From Neobacillus piezotolerans (lineage in GTDB: Bacteria; Bacillota; Bacilli; Bacillales; Cytobacillaceae), in contig NZ_QNQT01000005.1 in the NCBI RefSeq assembly GCF_003362805.1, positions 62,001 through 126,000 on the forward strand: a stretch of DNA of 64,000 bases. The letters are read 5' to 3'. A program made the position numbers and the translations under genes. This document shows, in pieces, positions 1 through 7,821 of this stretch (position 1 is the first letter of the stretch; each line of letters starts with the position of its first letter). Under the pieces are notes generated by a model, which was not told where the DNA came from, ran no database searches, and was given only the letters and a program-made list of their open reading frames with translations.

Positions 1-557
1 TACCCGGCATGAATAAGCCTTCCGGTGCCAGCGATCTCTTCTTTCCTGATTGACTTCCTTCCGCCCTGTTCCATTCTGGTCCAATATTCCATCAATTGGT
101 GCGCCTCAAGCAAGTATATCTCATCCGTACTTGCAAATCGGAGGATGACGAAGGAGATCCCTCCTTGGGCAAGGACGGCTTCCATATGGCGAATTTGATG
201 TTCATGAAAGTTTTTTAATGGAAAGGAAGTCGGATTTTGGGTTTCCTTTGCTTCAAAATCGATATATTTCCCTTTATAAACGCCATTATAGTCTGTGGTG
301 GACGCCTGTTTGAAATAAGCCTCCTTAATAACAGCGGCGCTCCTTTTCGGATAATCGACCTGTACAATTTGGATTGGAGTGGGTTTTTTATGGATTACCG
401 CTATCCCCCTGCTTAAATAATATAAGTTCGTATCGTTCAGGTCATCTTCGAGGGTCATGCCCCTATTTCCGTAGGAACTGTTTGTTTTTCTTTTACCCGT
501 GGATGCCGTAAACGCCTTTTCGGCGGTATATTTTCGGCCGTTTGGATAATTCACCAT
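1..557 (-). CDS. recU: Holliday junction resolvase RecU (C-terminal part beyond window)
   Basis: RecU cleaves Holliday junctions during recombinational repair and chromosome segregation and also modulates RecA. The visible 185 codons carry the RecU signature [10 protein letters not shown] near residue 33, the conserved [10 protein letters not shown] and [14 protein letters not shown] blocks, and the nuclease-core stretch [19 protein letters not shown], with the metal-binding D and E-x-K. The ATG follows a GAGGTG Shine-Dalgarno. The gene reads out of the left edge, so its last residues are missing. In B. subtilis recU is followed by ponA and is divergent from yppC, and the yppC orientation here agrees. 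Confidence 0.97.
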   Translation of the reverse strand, partial: MVNYPNGRKYTAEKAFTASTGKRKTNSSYGNRGMTLEDDLNDTNLYYLSRGIAVIHKKPTPIQIVQVDYPKRSAAVIKEAYFKQASTTDYNGVYKGKYIDFEAKETQNPTSFPLKNFHEHQIRHMEAVLAQGGISFVILRFASTDEIYLLEAHQLMEYWTRMEQGGRKSIRKEEIAGTGRLIHAG

Positions 558-694
558 GATAAGCACCTCACAAACTAATACTTATCATATCAAAACCGGC
601 CTGCTTTTGCTGAATAAATATGAGCCGGCAGGCAAATCAATAGTAATAAAGTCCAGGGACGTATAATGGTGCCCAGGAATCTCCCCAATAAAGG

Positions 695-1669
695 ATGAAA
701 ACAATGATGCCGGATAATGCCCTGATTGAAAAAATCAAACAGGAAACCCAAAAATGGAATATTGATAATGTTACCAGAACGAATGCATATTTCCGAGTTT
801 TTAAGCAGCACCCTGAATTGGAGTGGGCTTTTTTGGCCAGCATGGTGTCGCGCAATGGAGGGTGGAATATGTGCGACCTGGAAGGAGCCATTTTCCCCCA
901 CTTGCTGAAGCAGGGTGCGAGAAAGCAATTATTCCTCACATTCGAAAGGGCTAACTGGCTTATTTTTCATGATGCTTTCCCACAACTCCTTCTCTATCAT
1001 TATTCGACGAAATTTAAACGCCCCTTGTTTCATCTATTGAAGTTTTTTCGTATATCTTCGTTTATGCAAAAGGAGTGGCCGCTCTATTGGGAGAAACAGG
1101 ATGGCCGGAGGCTAACAATCGCCTTAATCATCAATGAACAGAATGTCATCCAACAGCCTATAATCGATCATCCCCTTTACAAACAAAAAGTGTTTTTTTC
1201 TCCCGAATTTTTTCTGCAGGACTGGATGCATTTCAGTTCAGTCCTTTTTCCAACCTGCGGTGGCGAACTTTATGGCGCGAGCGTGTCAGGGTTCAGGAAG
1301 GTTGCAAACCGTATTGAACTTGGAAAACGGCTTGTGGGAATCTTGTTTCACCCGCGGCTTTTTCCTTATTTTCTGGAATTCGCCGAAAGAACGGCGCATA
1401 CGGGCTCGAGACACGACTTTGAACAATATTTTAAGCAAAAAGTCCCGCGGCACACTCCTTTTCTAAGGGCGACATTTCCCATTATTGAACACAATCGCCA
1501 CACATACTCGGATTGGAGTAAGGGCCGCCTTTTCAATAACCCCCGATTATTTCTCCCAGCGAAAGAAAAGGGAACTATCCATCTTACAGATTGGTATATA
1601 ACCAAGAGGAATCAGCTTTATTTAATGGTCGCACTGAAAAAAGCTTTTGATATTGATTGGAAGTTTTAA
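695..1669 (+). CDS. yppC: YppC family protein (DUF2515)
   Basis: Conserved Bacillaceae protein of unknown function and 324 residues, divergent from recU exactly as yppC is in B. subtilis. The sequence is rich in aromatic residues and has no signal peptide or clear membrane helix, so it is probably cytoplasmic. Motifs include a WNIDNVTRT segment near residue 22 and a C-terminal region rich in positively charged residues. The ATG used follows AAAGGATG; a second ATG pair lies four codons downstream. A strong terminator follows directly, so it is likely monocistronic. Identity rests on order and length; no function is assigned. Confidence 0.85.
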   Translation: MKTMMPDNALIEKIKQETQKWNIDNVTRTNAYFRVFKQHPELEWAFLASMVSRNGGWNMCDLEGAIFPHLLKQGARKQLFLTFERANWLIFHDAFPQLLLYHYSTKFKRPLFHLLKFFRISSFMQKEWPLYWEKQDGRRLTIALIINEQNVIQQPIIDHPLYKQKVFFSPEFFLQDWMHFSSVLFPTCGGELYGASVSGFRKVANRIELGKRLVGILFHPRLFPYFLEFAERTAHTGSRHDFEQYFKQKVPRHTPFLRATFPIIEHNRHTYSDWSKGRLFNNPRLFLPAKEKGTIHLTDWYITKRNQLYLMVALKKAFDIDWKF

Positions 1670-1677
1670 TTTTTTTA

Positions 1678-1712
1678 ACAAAAAAAGCAAGGGAATCCTT
1701 GCTTTTTTGTTA
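1678..1712 (+). terminator. rho-independent terminator after yppC
   Basis: A 15-16 bp stem (AACAAAAAAAGCAAGG / CCTTGCTTTTTTGTT) with a GAAT loop. It is A-rich on one side and T-rich on the other, so it can also stop leftward transcription from sspM. Confidence 0.9.
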
Positions 1713-1765
1713 AAACAAAGTTGGATGCTTTGTTCGAAAGGGAGTTTTGCTGAGTGGCGGCCACT

Positions 1766-1870
1766 TTATTCAGCCGGCCTATTTTCACCAATCAGCTTTT
1801 TATCCCCGTAACCAACTTTTTTTGGTTCCTGTCCGTTTTGATTTTTCTTCCCATTACCCTTTTTTTTCAT
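1766..1870 (-). CDS. sspM: acid-soluble spore protein M
   Basis: A 34-codon gene, the same length as B. subtilis SspM. The C-terminal half carries the family signature DKKL-I-GENRP (DKKLGGPNRP in B. subtilis), and the N-terminus is lysine-rich. SspM is a minor small acid-soluble protein found in the spore core and made late in the forespore. The ATG is preceded by GGAGGTGTTTT, a strong SD. Position next to yppC supports the call. Its transcript probably ends in the bidirectional terminator behind yppC. Confidence 0.88.
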   Translation of the reverse strand: MKKKGNGKKNQNGQEPKKVGYGDKKLIGENRPAE

Positions 1871-2072
1871 GGCTAAAACACCTCCAGTACTATCATGCCC
1901 TTCAGTGTGTGTTCCTTACCAGAATCCTTGTCGATTTTTTCTGATGAACACTAAAAAAAAAGAAGGAAATTCCACTACCTTTGGCGGATTTGTTCTAGTT
2001 TTGCCGTGTATGAAGGAGACTGGATTTGCACGAAGAATATCCTATATATCACATTGAAAAGGGGTGTTCCGC

Positions 2073-2321
2073 GTGGAAGGACTGGTTGAGCAAAAGGAAT
2101 TGCTGCTTCAAAAGCTTTCTGAAATAAGCGATGGGCTAGAAAGGCTTGATGCGGCGATTGAAATGGCGTACTCTGGGTTAACCAATGAACTGGCCAGCCA
2201 GAAACAAAAGGAAATGAACGGGATTGAAGCGAAACTGTCCAACATTGAAGAAAGGGCACAAAAGCGCGGCGCCAGTGAATATCCACTCCTAAGGCTTGAT
2301 TTAACGTATTCAGGAAGATAA
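2073..2321 (+). CDS. yppD: small coiled-coil protein, YppD-like by position
   Basis: About 82 residues, mostly charged heptad-like helix (VEQKELLLQKLSEISDGLERLD and on), predicted to be a short coiled coil without membrane segments. The GTG start was chosen because AAAAGGGG lies 8 nt upstream; an in-frame GTG nine bases earlier overlaps that SD. Size and place between sspM and yppE match YppD. Its function is unknown and I did not find a distinctive motif, so the name rests on synteny. Confidence 0.7.
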   Translation: MEGLVEQKELLLQKLSEISDGLERLDAAIEMAYSGLTNELASQKQKEMNGIEAKLSNIEERAQKRGASEYPLLRLDLTYSGR

Positions 2322-2337
2322 ACTAATATTAAAATTC

Positions 2338-2364
2338 ACAGCCATCCAGCATGGCTGTTTTTTT
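2338..2364 (+). terminator. terminator after yppD
   Basis: Stem ACAGCCAT / ATGGCTGT with a 5-nt loop and a run of six or seven T. Confidence 0.9.
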
Positions 2365-2388
2365 AAAACATGAGAAAATATAAAATTT

Positions 2389-2430
2389 GTCTAGCTCCAG
2401 CGCTAAACGTGCGCTTACACTTTTCTTATC
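2389..2430. repeat. dispersed intergenic repeat, copy A
   Basis: Core AGCGCTAAACGTGCGCTTACAC followed by TTTTCTT, beginning GTCTAGCTCC. A second degenerate copy lies at 31505-31541. Both place AGCGCTAAACG-GCGCTT next to TTTTCT and form a small GCGC hairpin. It sits right in front of the yppE SD, so it forms part of that leader. Confidence 0.65.
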
Positions 2431-2440
2431 GGAGGATCCC

Positions 2441-2842
2441 ATGACAGAAACACTGCAATCCCTTACCGCAAAGCTAATCGAGTATAACAGGAAGTTCGTT
2501 GAGATATATGAGAAAACACGGGAAAACAATACCGATGGGGATTTTTTTCATGAGGTAAAACCTTTTGCCGATGAGGTAAAGGCGATAAATGATCAATGGA
2601 AGGCGGAGGCAGCCCGGCAGTCGGACTTTCTTATGAGGGAAGGTATTGGGCAAAGGCAACTTGAAACAGCGGGCGAACATATTGAAAAGCTTTCCATTCA
2701 GGCATACTTTGTTAAGACAAGCCGCTATACGTTTATCAATTCGAGCAGGACAGTCGAATACACACTTCAATCTTTAATGAGTAAATTGGAAACAAGCCAA
2801 AATGGAGAACCCGCCGGTGAGGCGGGCGATTGGTTACGTTAA
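2441..2842 (+). CDS. yppE: YppE family protein (DUF1798)
   Basis: All-helical cytoplasmic protein of about 133 residues, matching YppE (DUF1798), whose role is unknown. The start is the ATG of MTETLQSL, directly behind GGAGGATCCC; a longer upstream frame would run through the repeat element and is rejected. The gene is convergent with yppF and the two coding regions overlap by nine bases at their 3' ends. A CCCGCCGGTGAGGCGGG hairpin lies just before its stop and may act in 3' end formation. Confidence 0.85.
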   Translation: MTETLQSLTAKLIEYNRKFVEIYEKTRENNTDGDFFHEVKPFADEVKAINDQWKAEAARQSDFLMREGIGQRQLETAGEHIEKLSIQAYFVKTSRYTFINSSRTVEYTLQSLMSKLETSQNGEPAGEAGDWLR

Positions 2843-3034
2843 AGGTTTTTCTTCCGCACTGTCTGGGACTGTCGCGCCTTCCGCTTCAAGTTCGCGGATT
2901 AGTTGCCTGAATTCCATAACGGTAATTTCATTTTCAACATAGAGCTTCCTGGCATAGTCCCTTAGATCATTGGCACAAGTTTCAGCATTGCCGTGGCTCT
3001 GGATAAAAAAAGCCTTCAACTTTACAGTATCCAC
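2834..3034 (-). CDS. yppF: YppF family protein
   Basis: A 66-residue helical protein resembling B. subtilis YppF, with the typical end segment TVMEFRQLIRELEAEGAT. Function unknown. It starts with GTG, chosen because GAAAGGGG lies 8 nt upstream and no ATG is available. It is transcribed towards yppE, overlaps its last codons, and diverges from yppG. Confidence 0.82.
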   Translation of the reverse strand: MDTVKLKAFFIQSHGNAETCANDLRDYARKLYVENEITVMEFRQLIRELEAEGATVPDSAEEKPLT

Positions 3035-3217
3035 TCAACGCGCCCCTTTCAACGTTTTTTTTATCTTACCATGGCGGATGCCAAAAGTTCTTTTTTTCCA
3101 AAATTGAAACTTCCGACAAACAGCCCGACATTCCGACATTTGTTAATCGATGCACCACGGCTCCATCCCAACATATTGTATAGTAGATGAATACGTTTGG
3201 ATGGGAGGGAAGAAGGA

Positions 3218-3706
3218 ATGCATATGAACTGGGACCAGCCTCGCACCTATATGTTGCAGGGCATGCCACAGCAAATGGCTCCCCATCAGATGCCTAATGG
3301 ATTTTACCCTTCGCAGCCTATGGGGGTAATGGGTCAGCCCTATTATCAGGGCGGATACCATCCTGCAAGCCCTTATCCAGCAGCGGGGGCATATGGCCAG
3401 CAGCAAGGTTACTATGGGGATCAGGGCAGCCACTTCCTTTTTCAAAACCCGCTTGAAGCGGGGGGGAGTGAAATGCAGCAGCCTCCCCAAACTGGCTTCA
3501 ATCCGTATTTTCCGATGAATCCATATCCGAAAAATCATTTGCAGCCTAAGCAGCCTGGCGCAATGAATTCCGTCCTTAGTTCATTTAAATCACAGGATGG
3601 GTCTTTGGATATCACAAAAATGGTCAACACGGCCGGCCAGGCGATCAATGCGGTCAGCCAGGCATCCGCTCTTCTCAAAGGGCTTGGCGGGGTATTTAAA
3701 GTTTAA
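3218..3706 (+). CDS. yppG: YppG family protein
   Basis: About 162 residues. The first two thirds are low-complexity, rich in Gln, Pro, Tyr, Gly and Met (repeats such as MPQQMAPHQMPNGFYPSQP), a make-up seen in spore or coat-associated proteins. The C-terminal 50 residues form the conserved YppG block (SFKSQDGSLDITKMVNTAG, then QAINAVSQ). Two ATGs six bases apart are possible: GGGAGG serves the first and AGAAGG the second. Sporulation expression is inferred from composition, not shown. Confidence 0.85.
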   Translation: MHMNWDQPRTYMLQGMPQQMAPHQMPNGFYPSQPMGVMGQPYYQGGYHPASPYPAAGAYGQQQGYYGDQGSHFLFQNPLEAGGSEMQQPPQTGFNPYFPMNPYPKNHLQPKQPGAMNSVLSSFKSQDGSLDITKMVNTAGQAINAVSQASALLKGLGGVFKV

Positions 3707-3710
3707 GGGA

Positions 3711-3739
3711 GGAAACAGCCGCGGCTGTTTCCTTTTTTT
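3711..3739 (+). terminator. terminator after yppG
   Basis: Perfect 22-base palindrome built on GGAAACAGCCG/CGGCTGTTTCC followed by seven T. Confidence 0.95.
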
Positions 3740-3851
3740 CTTTTATTTTTATTTCAATTATGTTACGTTGAAATATGCCAATTATTTAAATTGTGGGACA
3801 TTTGTAACATTCTGATAACATAATCGTCCATTTAGGAGGGGGGAATTACAT

Positions 3852-4715
3852 ATGATACGGTTTTTCCAGCAGGGGACTATTATAGTCATCCTTATTTTAT
3901 TTCTCGCGGCTTTCCCGTCATTTGTGCAAATAGATTACGGTTCTCAGTCCTTGAAATGGAATTTTGAACAGGCTCCCACGCTGTTGGTTTCCTTTTTCAG
4001 CCAAATCCTGGATGGCAGCCTGGGTACATATGAATTGGCGGGGCGGGAACGGCCAATTGCCGAAGATATCGGGGACAATTTTATGACAAGCCTCTATATC
4101 ATTCTTGCCGGGGTTGGAATAGGGATAGTATTCAGCCTGATTTTCGGGATTTTCATCAGTCGCTTCAAGCTGACAAGGATTGTAAACGCCATCCTTAATA
4201 TCCTTGCGGCGGTTCCAGATTTTATCCTGATTATAGTGTCACTTATATTGGCTATCAAATTTTACAAAGCTACCGGCGTCAGGATTGTATCCCTCACCCC
4301 GAACGCTAGCGCGCTAAATATATGGTTCCCGATGCTTCTGACCTCGATTGCTCCATCGCTCTATTTATTTAAGATTGTCGCTGTGAAGTATTACCAGACA
4401 AGTGGGGAAGACTTTGTCAGGACTGCTGTGGCGAAAGGGCTCAGGCCCAATTATATTAATTTCCAGCATGTATTCAAGAATATCGAACCTTTTATCAACG
4501 CTGAATTGACAAAGGTCATTTCATTGGCAGTGGGAAATTTGTTTGTCGTGGAATACTTGCTGAACGTCCCTGGCATTACGAAATTCATTTTTCAAAATGC
4601 GGAGATGCAGCCGGTTGCAATCGGGCTGTTTTCAATGCTTCTGATGTCCCTGATTACATACATTGCCGCCAGAATAATAATTTTCGTATTTAAACGGGGG
4701 TTTATTTATGAATAA
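3852..4715 (+). CDS. DppB/OppB-type ABC transporter permease
   Basis: Inner-membrane permease of the oligopeptide/dipeptide importer family, 287 residues with about six hydrophobic segments and a large extracytoplasmic loop after the first (residues 25-75). The cytoplasmic coupling motif is visible as FVRTAVAKGLRPNYINFQH around residue 195, the EAA-loop equivalent. The ATG follows AGGAGGGGGG. The 3' end overlaps the next gene by eight bases, so the two are translationally coupled and should form one heteromeric channel. No ATP-binding subunit or substrate-binding protein lies nearby, so it must borrow them or work differently. Confidence 0.88.
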   Translation: MIRFFQQGTIIVILILFLAAFPSFVQIDYGSQSLKWNFEQAPTLLVSFFSQILDGSLGTYELAGRERPIAEDIGDNFMTSLYIILAGVGIGIVFSLIFGIFISRFKLTRIVNAILNILAAVPDFILIIVSLILAIKFYKATGVRIVSLTPNASALNIWFPMLLTSIAPSLYLFKIVAVKYYQTSGEDFVRTAVAKGLRPNYINFQHVFKNIEPFINAELTKVISLAVGNLFVVEYLLNVPGITKFIFQNAEMQPVAIGLFSMLLMSLITYIAARIIIFVFKRGFIYE

Positions 4716-7110
4716 GCTCTTCCGGATAAACTACTCCTATTATATTGGCGTAACATTTGTCGGTATCCTTCTCTTTCTTACTGCATTTGGAGAAATCCTG
4801 GCACCATATAGCCTGTCGGAGCAGCTGGAAGCGAAGTATGTGGACGGAACCATAATTGCGCCGCCAATTGAACCATTTACAATGAAGGAATATCCACTTG
4901 GGACGAACAGGTGGGGGTATGACCTTTTAACCCTCGTCCTTCATGGCATACGTTACACTGTGCTTGTTTCAATCGCAGTTACAGTATTGAAGATGGGGGC
5001 AGGTACGCTGATTGGGCTATACGCCGGGACGATGAAACGAGTGCCCGGTTGGTTGGAGGCATTTGAAAATGCCTGGAGCTACGTGCCGTTATTCATTATT
5101 TTGTATTTTTTCCTGATTCCCATCAGTATGAATTCGATGCTTAAACCAATAAAGTTAATAATCTATTTCATCATTGCCGCAGCGGTGATCAGCACACCGA
5201 GCATTGTTTCTTCCGTCCGCAAAAAAACGGAGGAAATCAACAAATCCGTGTTTATTGAGGCCGCGAAAAGCCTCGGGGCGGGGAGGAACAGGATTATCTG
5301 GCGCCATATTTTCCCTCAAATGAAGGAATCCCTCACAGTGATGTTCATCCTGGAAATCGTCTATGTAATTACGATTATGGGACAGTTGGCCCTCGTCAAT
5401 ATTTTTGTCGGCGGTACAACCATGACTATGGATCCGGTGATTTATATATCGATAACGAATGAACTAGCGGGACTGGTTGGCCAGGCGAGGGGAAATGTAT
5501 ACGGTACCTTTCATGTCCTTCTCGTTCCCTTGGCAGCCCTATTGATAACAACACTCTCATTCAGCCTGCTCGCAAATGGCCTGAAAAACCGGTTCCAGTC
5601 CAATTACCAGCGGATGCCGTGGATTAAAACCGGCTTTGAACCTGTTCTTCAGCCAAAGAGAAAGGAGTATGGGCAGGCGCTGAAATTGTGGCCGCCTAAA
5701 GGGGAAAAGCTTTTTTATGTGATCCTTGTTGTTATTTTCGTTTTTTCGGGCACTTTTGTTTATGCAACACGGAATAACGACATAGGCGTGAAAAATTATA
5801 GTCAGGCAAAATATGATCTAAAAATTAAAATGAGTGAATCGGGGAAGTTTACCATCTTTGCCAAAGTTACCGCGAAAAACCTTTCGGATAAGCAATGGGA
5901 TAATCTTGTTTTCTATTTTATTCCGAATTCTTTCACCGAGGGCCACTCCTATGAAACCGTGAAAGGACATTCTGTGGTCAATTTCACTTCCGTTAAGATT
6001 GACGGGAAAAAGGCTGTCCATACTCTTGCGAATGATACGCTCAAGGTGAAGCTGCCAAAGAATTTAGAAAAAGGGGAGGAAACCGTAGCGTATTTCGCCT
6101 ATACGCTTGAACTGCCAGAGGAAGGAAGCAGGTTGTCAAAGGTCGGGGATAATTTCTATCTGGCGCAATGGTATCCGATGCTCGCCACGTTTCAGGACGG
6201 AAAATGGAATAAAGGAGAGTTTTCCAACGGGCTTGAAACTTTCCATACGGGTTTTTCGGATTATACCGTAAAATATGAACTTCCAAAGGGGTACTCTTTC
6301 ATTTCTTCTTCCGATGGCGATCCCTCTCCAAAAACAGGGAAAGGGGAAGCCAAGGCAGGAAAAGTCAGAGATTTCTTCATTGCCATCATAAAGGATATGG
6401 ATGTATACAAAGCAGAATCAAAAGGGGTCTCAATCAAGCTCTATACAAAAGGGGACCACGGCAGGGATCCGAAAGAAGCGCTGAAACTCGCCAGGAACGC
6501 TCTTTCATTCTACCAGCAAAAGATTGGCGAATATCCTCATAAACAATTGGATATCGTCCTTGACCTTGGCCAAAACATGGAATATCCCGGAATCGTTACA
6601 GTGAACCCATACCATGAATTCGATAAATTTTTCAAAATAGCCCTCGTCCATGAAATCGCCCACCAGTATTTTTATGGTGTTGTCGCGAATGACCCGTTTA
6701 ACGAGCCATGGATTGATGAAGGGTTTACCGAGTTTGCGACCAATATGTACTTCTACATCAAAGAGGACGAACCGCTGGGAATTGCCCAGGAACTGTCGAA
6801 TAACAGGATGAGAAGTATCGACCAGGCAAATATCAGGCGCCAATATTCCAACACTCCTGTGGACAAAATCAGGCATACGGGCTTTGTATACGGACAACCC
6901 GCCATAAAGATTTTTAACCTTATCGAGGACAATCATTATGTCAGGAATGAGGGAGATGTGAAGAAAGTTGCCATGCAATATTTATCCGACTATTATAATC
7001 GATTCAAGTATAAGGAAGTCGATACAAAGGAGTTCCTTAGGTTCACCATGGACTATTTCAGAGTCCCCCGTGGTTATTTCAGTGATTGGCTTGATACTTC
7101 AACAGAATGA
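4708..7110 (+). CDS. DppC/OppC-type permease fused to an M1-family metallopeptidase
   Basis: 800-residue fusion. Residues 1 to about 300 are a DppC-like permease: N-terminal helix, large outer loop, and EAA motif FIEAAKSLGAGRNRIIWRH near residue 195. After a basic linker, a further membrane helix at about 335-353 (FYVILVVIFVFSGTFVYAT) leads outside. Residues 365-800 are a gluzincin aminopeptidase domain of family M1 with QNMEYPGIV (the GxMEN-type substrate loop), the zinc site H648-E649-x-x-H652-x18-E671, and a later FVYGQPA tyrosine. All catalytic residues are present. I infer that peptides are trimmed outside the cell at the mouth of the channel. Known M1 enzymes are usually separate proteins. 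Confidence 0.9.
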   Translation: MNKLFRINYSYYIGVTFVGILLFLTAFGEILAPYSLSEQLEAKYVDGTIIAPPIEPFTMKEYPLGTNRWGYDLLTLVLHGIRYTVLVSIAVTVLKMGAGTLIGLYAGTMKRVPGWLEAFENAWSYVPLFIILYFFLIPISMNSMLKPIKLIIYFIIAAAVISTPSIVSSVRKKTEEINKSVFIEAAKSLGAGRNRIIWRHIFPQMKESLTVMFILEIVYVITIMGQLALVNIFVGGTTMTMDPVIYISITNELAGLVGQARGNVYGTFHVLLVPLAALLITTLSFSLLANGLKNRFQSNYQRMPWIKTGFEPVLQPKRKEYGQALKLWPPKGEKLFYVILVVIFVFSGTFVYATRNNDIGVKNYSQAKYDLKIKMSESGKFTIFAKVTAKNLSDKQWDNLVFYFIPNSFTEGHSYETVKGHSVVNFTSVKIDGKKAVHTLANDTLKVKLPKNLEKGEETVAYFAYTLELPEEGSRLSKVGDNFYLAQWYPMLATFQDGKWNKGEFSNGLETFHTGFSDYTVKYELPKGYSFISSSDGDPSPKTGKGEAKAGKVRDFFIAIIKDMDVYKAESKGVSIKLYTKGDHGRDPKEALKLARNALSFYQQKIGEYPHKQLDIVLDLGQNMEYPGIVTVNPYHEFDKFFKIALVHEIAHQYFYGVVANDPFNEPWIDEGFTEFATNMYFYIKEDEPLGIAQELSNNRMRSIDQANIRRQYSNTPVDKIRHTGFVYGQPAIKIFNLIEDNHYVRNEGDVKKVAMQYLSDYYNRFKYKEVDTKEFLRFTMDYFRVPRGYFSDWLDTSTE

Positions 7111-7116
7111 TGAAAA

Positions 7117-7146
7117 GGGTGCGGCTATTGCCGCACCCCATTTTTA
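7117..7146. terminator. bidirectional terminator between fusion permease and hsp20
   Basis: Stem GGGTGCGGC / GCCGCACCC with TATT loop, T-run to the right and A-run to the left; serves both convergent genes. Confidence 0.93.
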
Positions 7147-7635
7147 TCCTTCAATCCGAAGCTGCTTGCCCTTGTCAATTGGAAGCCGGATTGTCAAAAG
7201 CCCATTTCGGTAGGTTGCTTTCGCTTTTTGTTCATTGACTGCTTTTGGAAAAGAAATGGACCTTGAATCAAGTTTTTTCGTTACCCTCCGCCTGAAGCTT
7301 CCTTCGGTTTCATCAGATTCGCTAAGTTCCTCCCGATTTTCCACAGCAATTACAACCCTGTCCCGGAAAATGCCAATTTGGATTTGTTCCCTGCCCACGC
7401 CGGGAAGTTCGGCGGTAAGGATATACTCATCGGTGGTTTCCTGGACATCGACATGAAAAGGGACAGCCGAGAACGGCATTTGGAAAAAATCATCGATTGA
7501 CTGAAGGAAACCCTTTACAGGCGGATAGTGGAAAAAGTCATTGAATGTACGGATGACCGTGTCCAAAGGCTCGGACGGCGGCTTTGCCGGAGCTTTTCTT
7601 TGATCGTTTTTCTTGTTCAATCCCTCATCTGGCAT
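7144..7635 (-). CDS. Hsp20/alpha-crystallin small heat-shock protein
   Basis: 163 residues. The alpha-crystallin domain spans about 65-160, starting FHVDVQETTDEYILTAELPG and ending in the hallmark YRNGLLTIRLP. Such ATP-independent holdases form oligomers that keep unfolding proteins soluble. The N-terminal 60 residues are variable and phenylalanine-rich, as usual; a C-terminal IxI motif is not obvious. The ATG is preceded by GGGGGAAC. It stands alone between a shared terminator and the hcp control region. It could be a heat or spore-associated member (B. subtilis has several); no CIRCE operator was seen. Confidence 0.93.
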   Translation of the reverse strand: MPDEGLNKKNDQRKAPAKPPSEPLDTVIRTFNDFFHYPPVKGFLQSIDDFFQMPFSAVPFHVDVQETTDEYILTAELPGVGREQIQIGIFRDRVVIAVENREELSESDETEGSFRRRVTKKLDSRSISFPKAVNEQKAKATYRNGLLTIRLPIDKGKQLRIEG

Positions 7636-7742
7636 AATGTTCCCCCATCTCTACAGTATTTTCTACAACATCTTATGTAATGGGAGCAAAGAAGTGAAAA
7701 GCAATGGAGGGAAGTATGAACGATTTTTGACATTCAAAAATA

Positions 7743-7758
7743 TGTGATAGTTGTCACA
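7743..7758. promoter_or_regulatory. CRP/FNR-type operator upstream of hcp
   Basis: Perfect palindrome TGTGA-TAGTTG-TCACA, extended to TATGTGA/TCACATA. A TATTAT hexamer begins 27 bases after the centre, near the spacing of activation from about -41.5. TGTGA-N6-TCAC(A/T) is the site known for B. subtilis Fnr and for CRP-type proteins. Confidence 0.82.
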
Positions 7759-7821
7759 TATAGAAATGCCTTCATCGTATTATCCTAGGATAGTAGTTAT
7801 CGATGAAAGTGGGGAAACACC

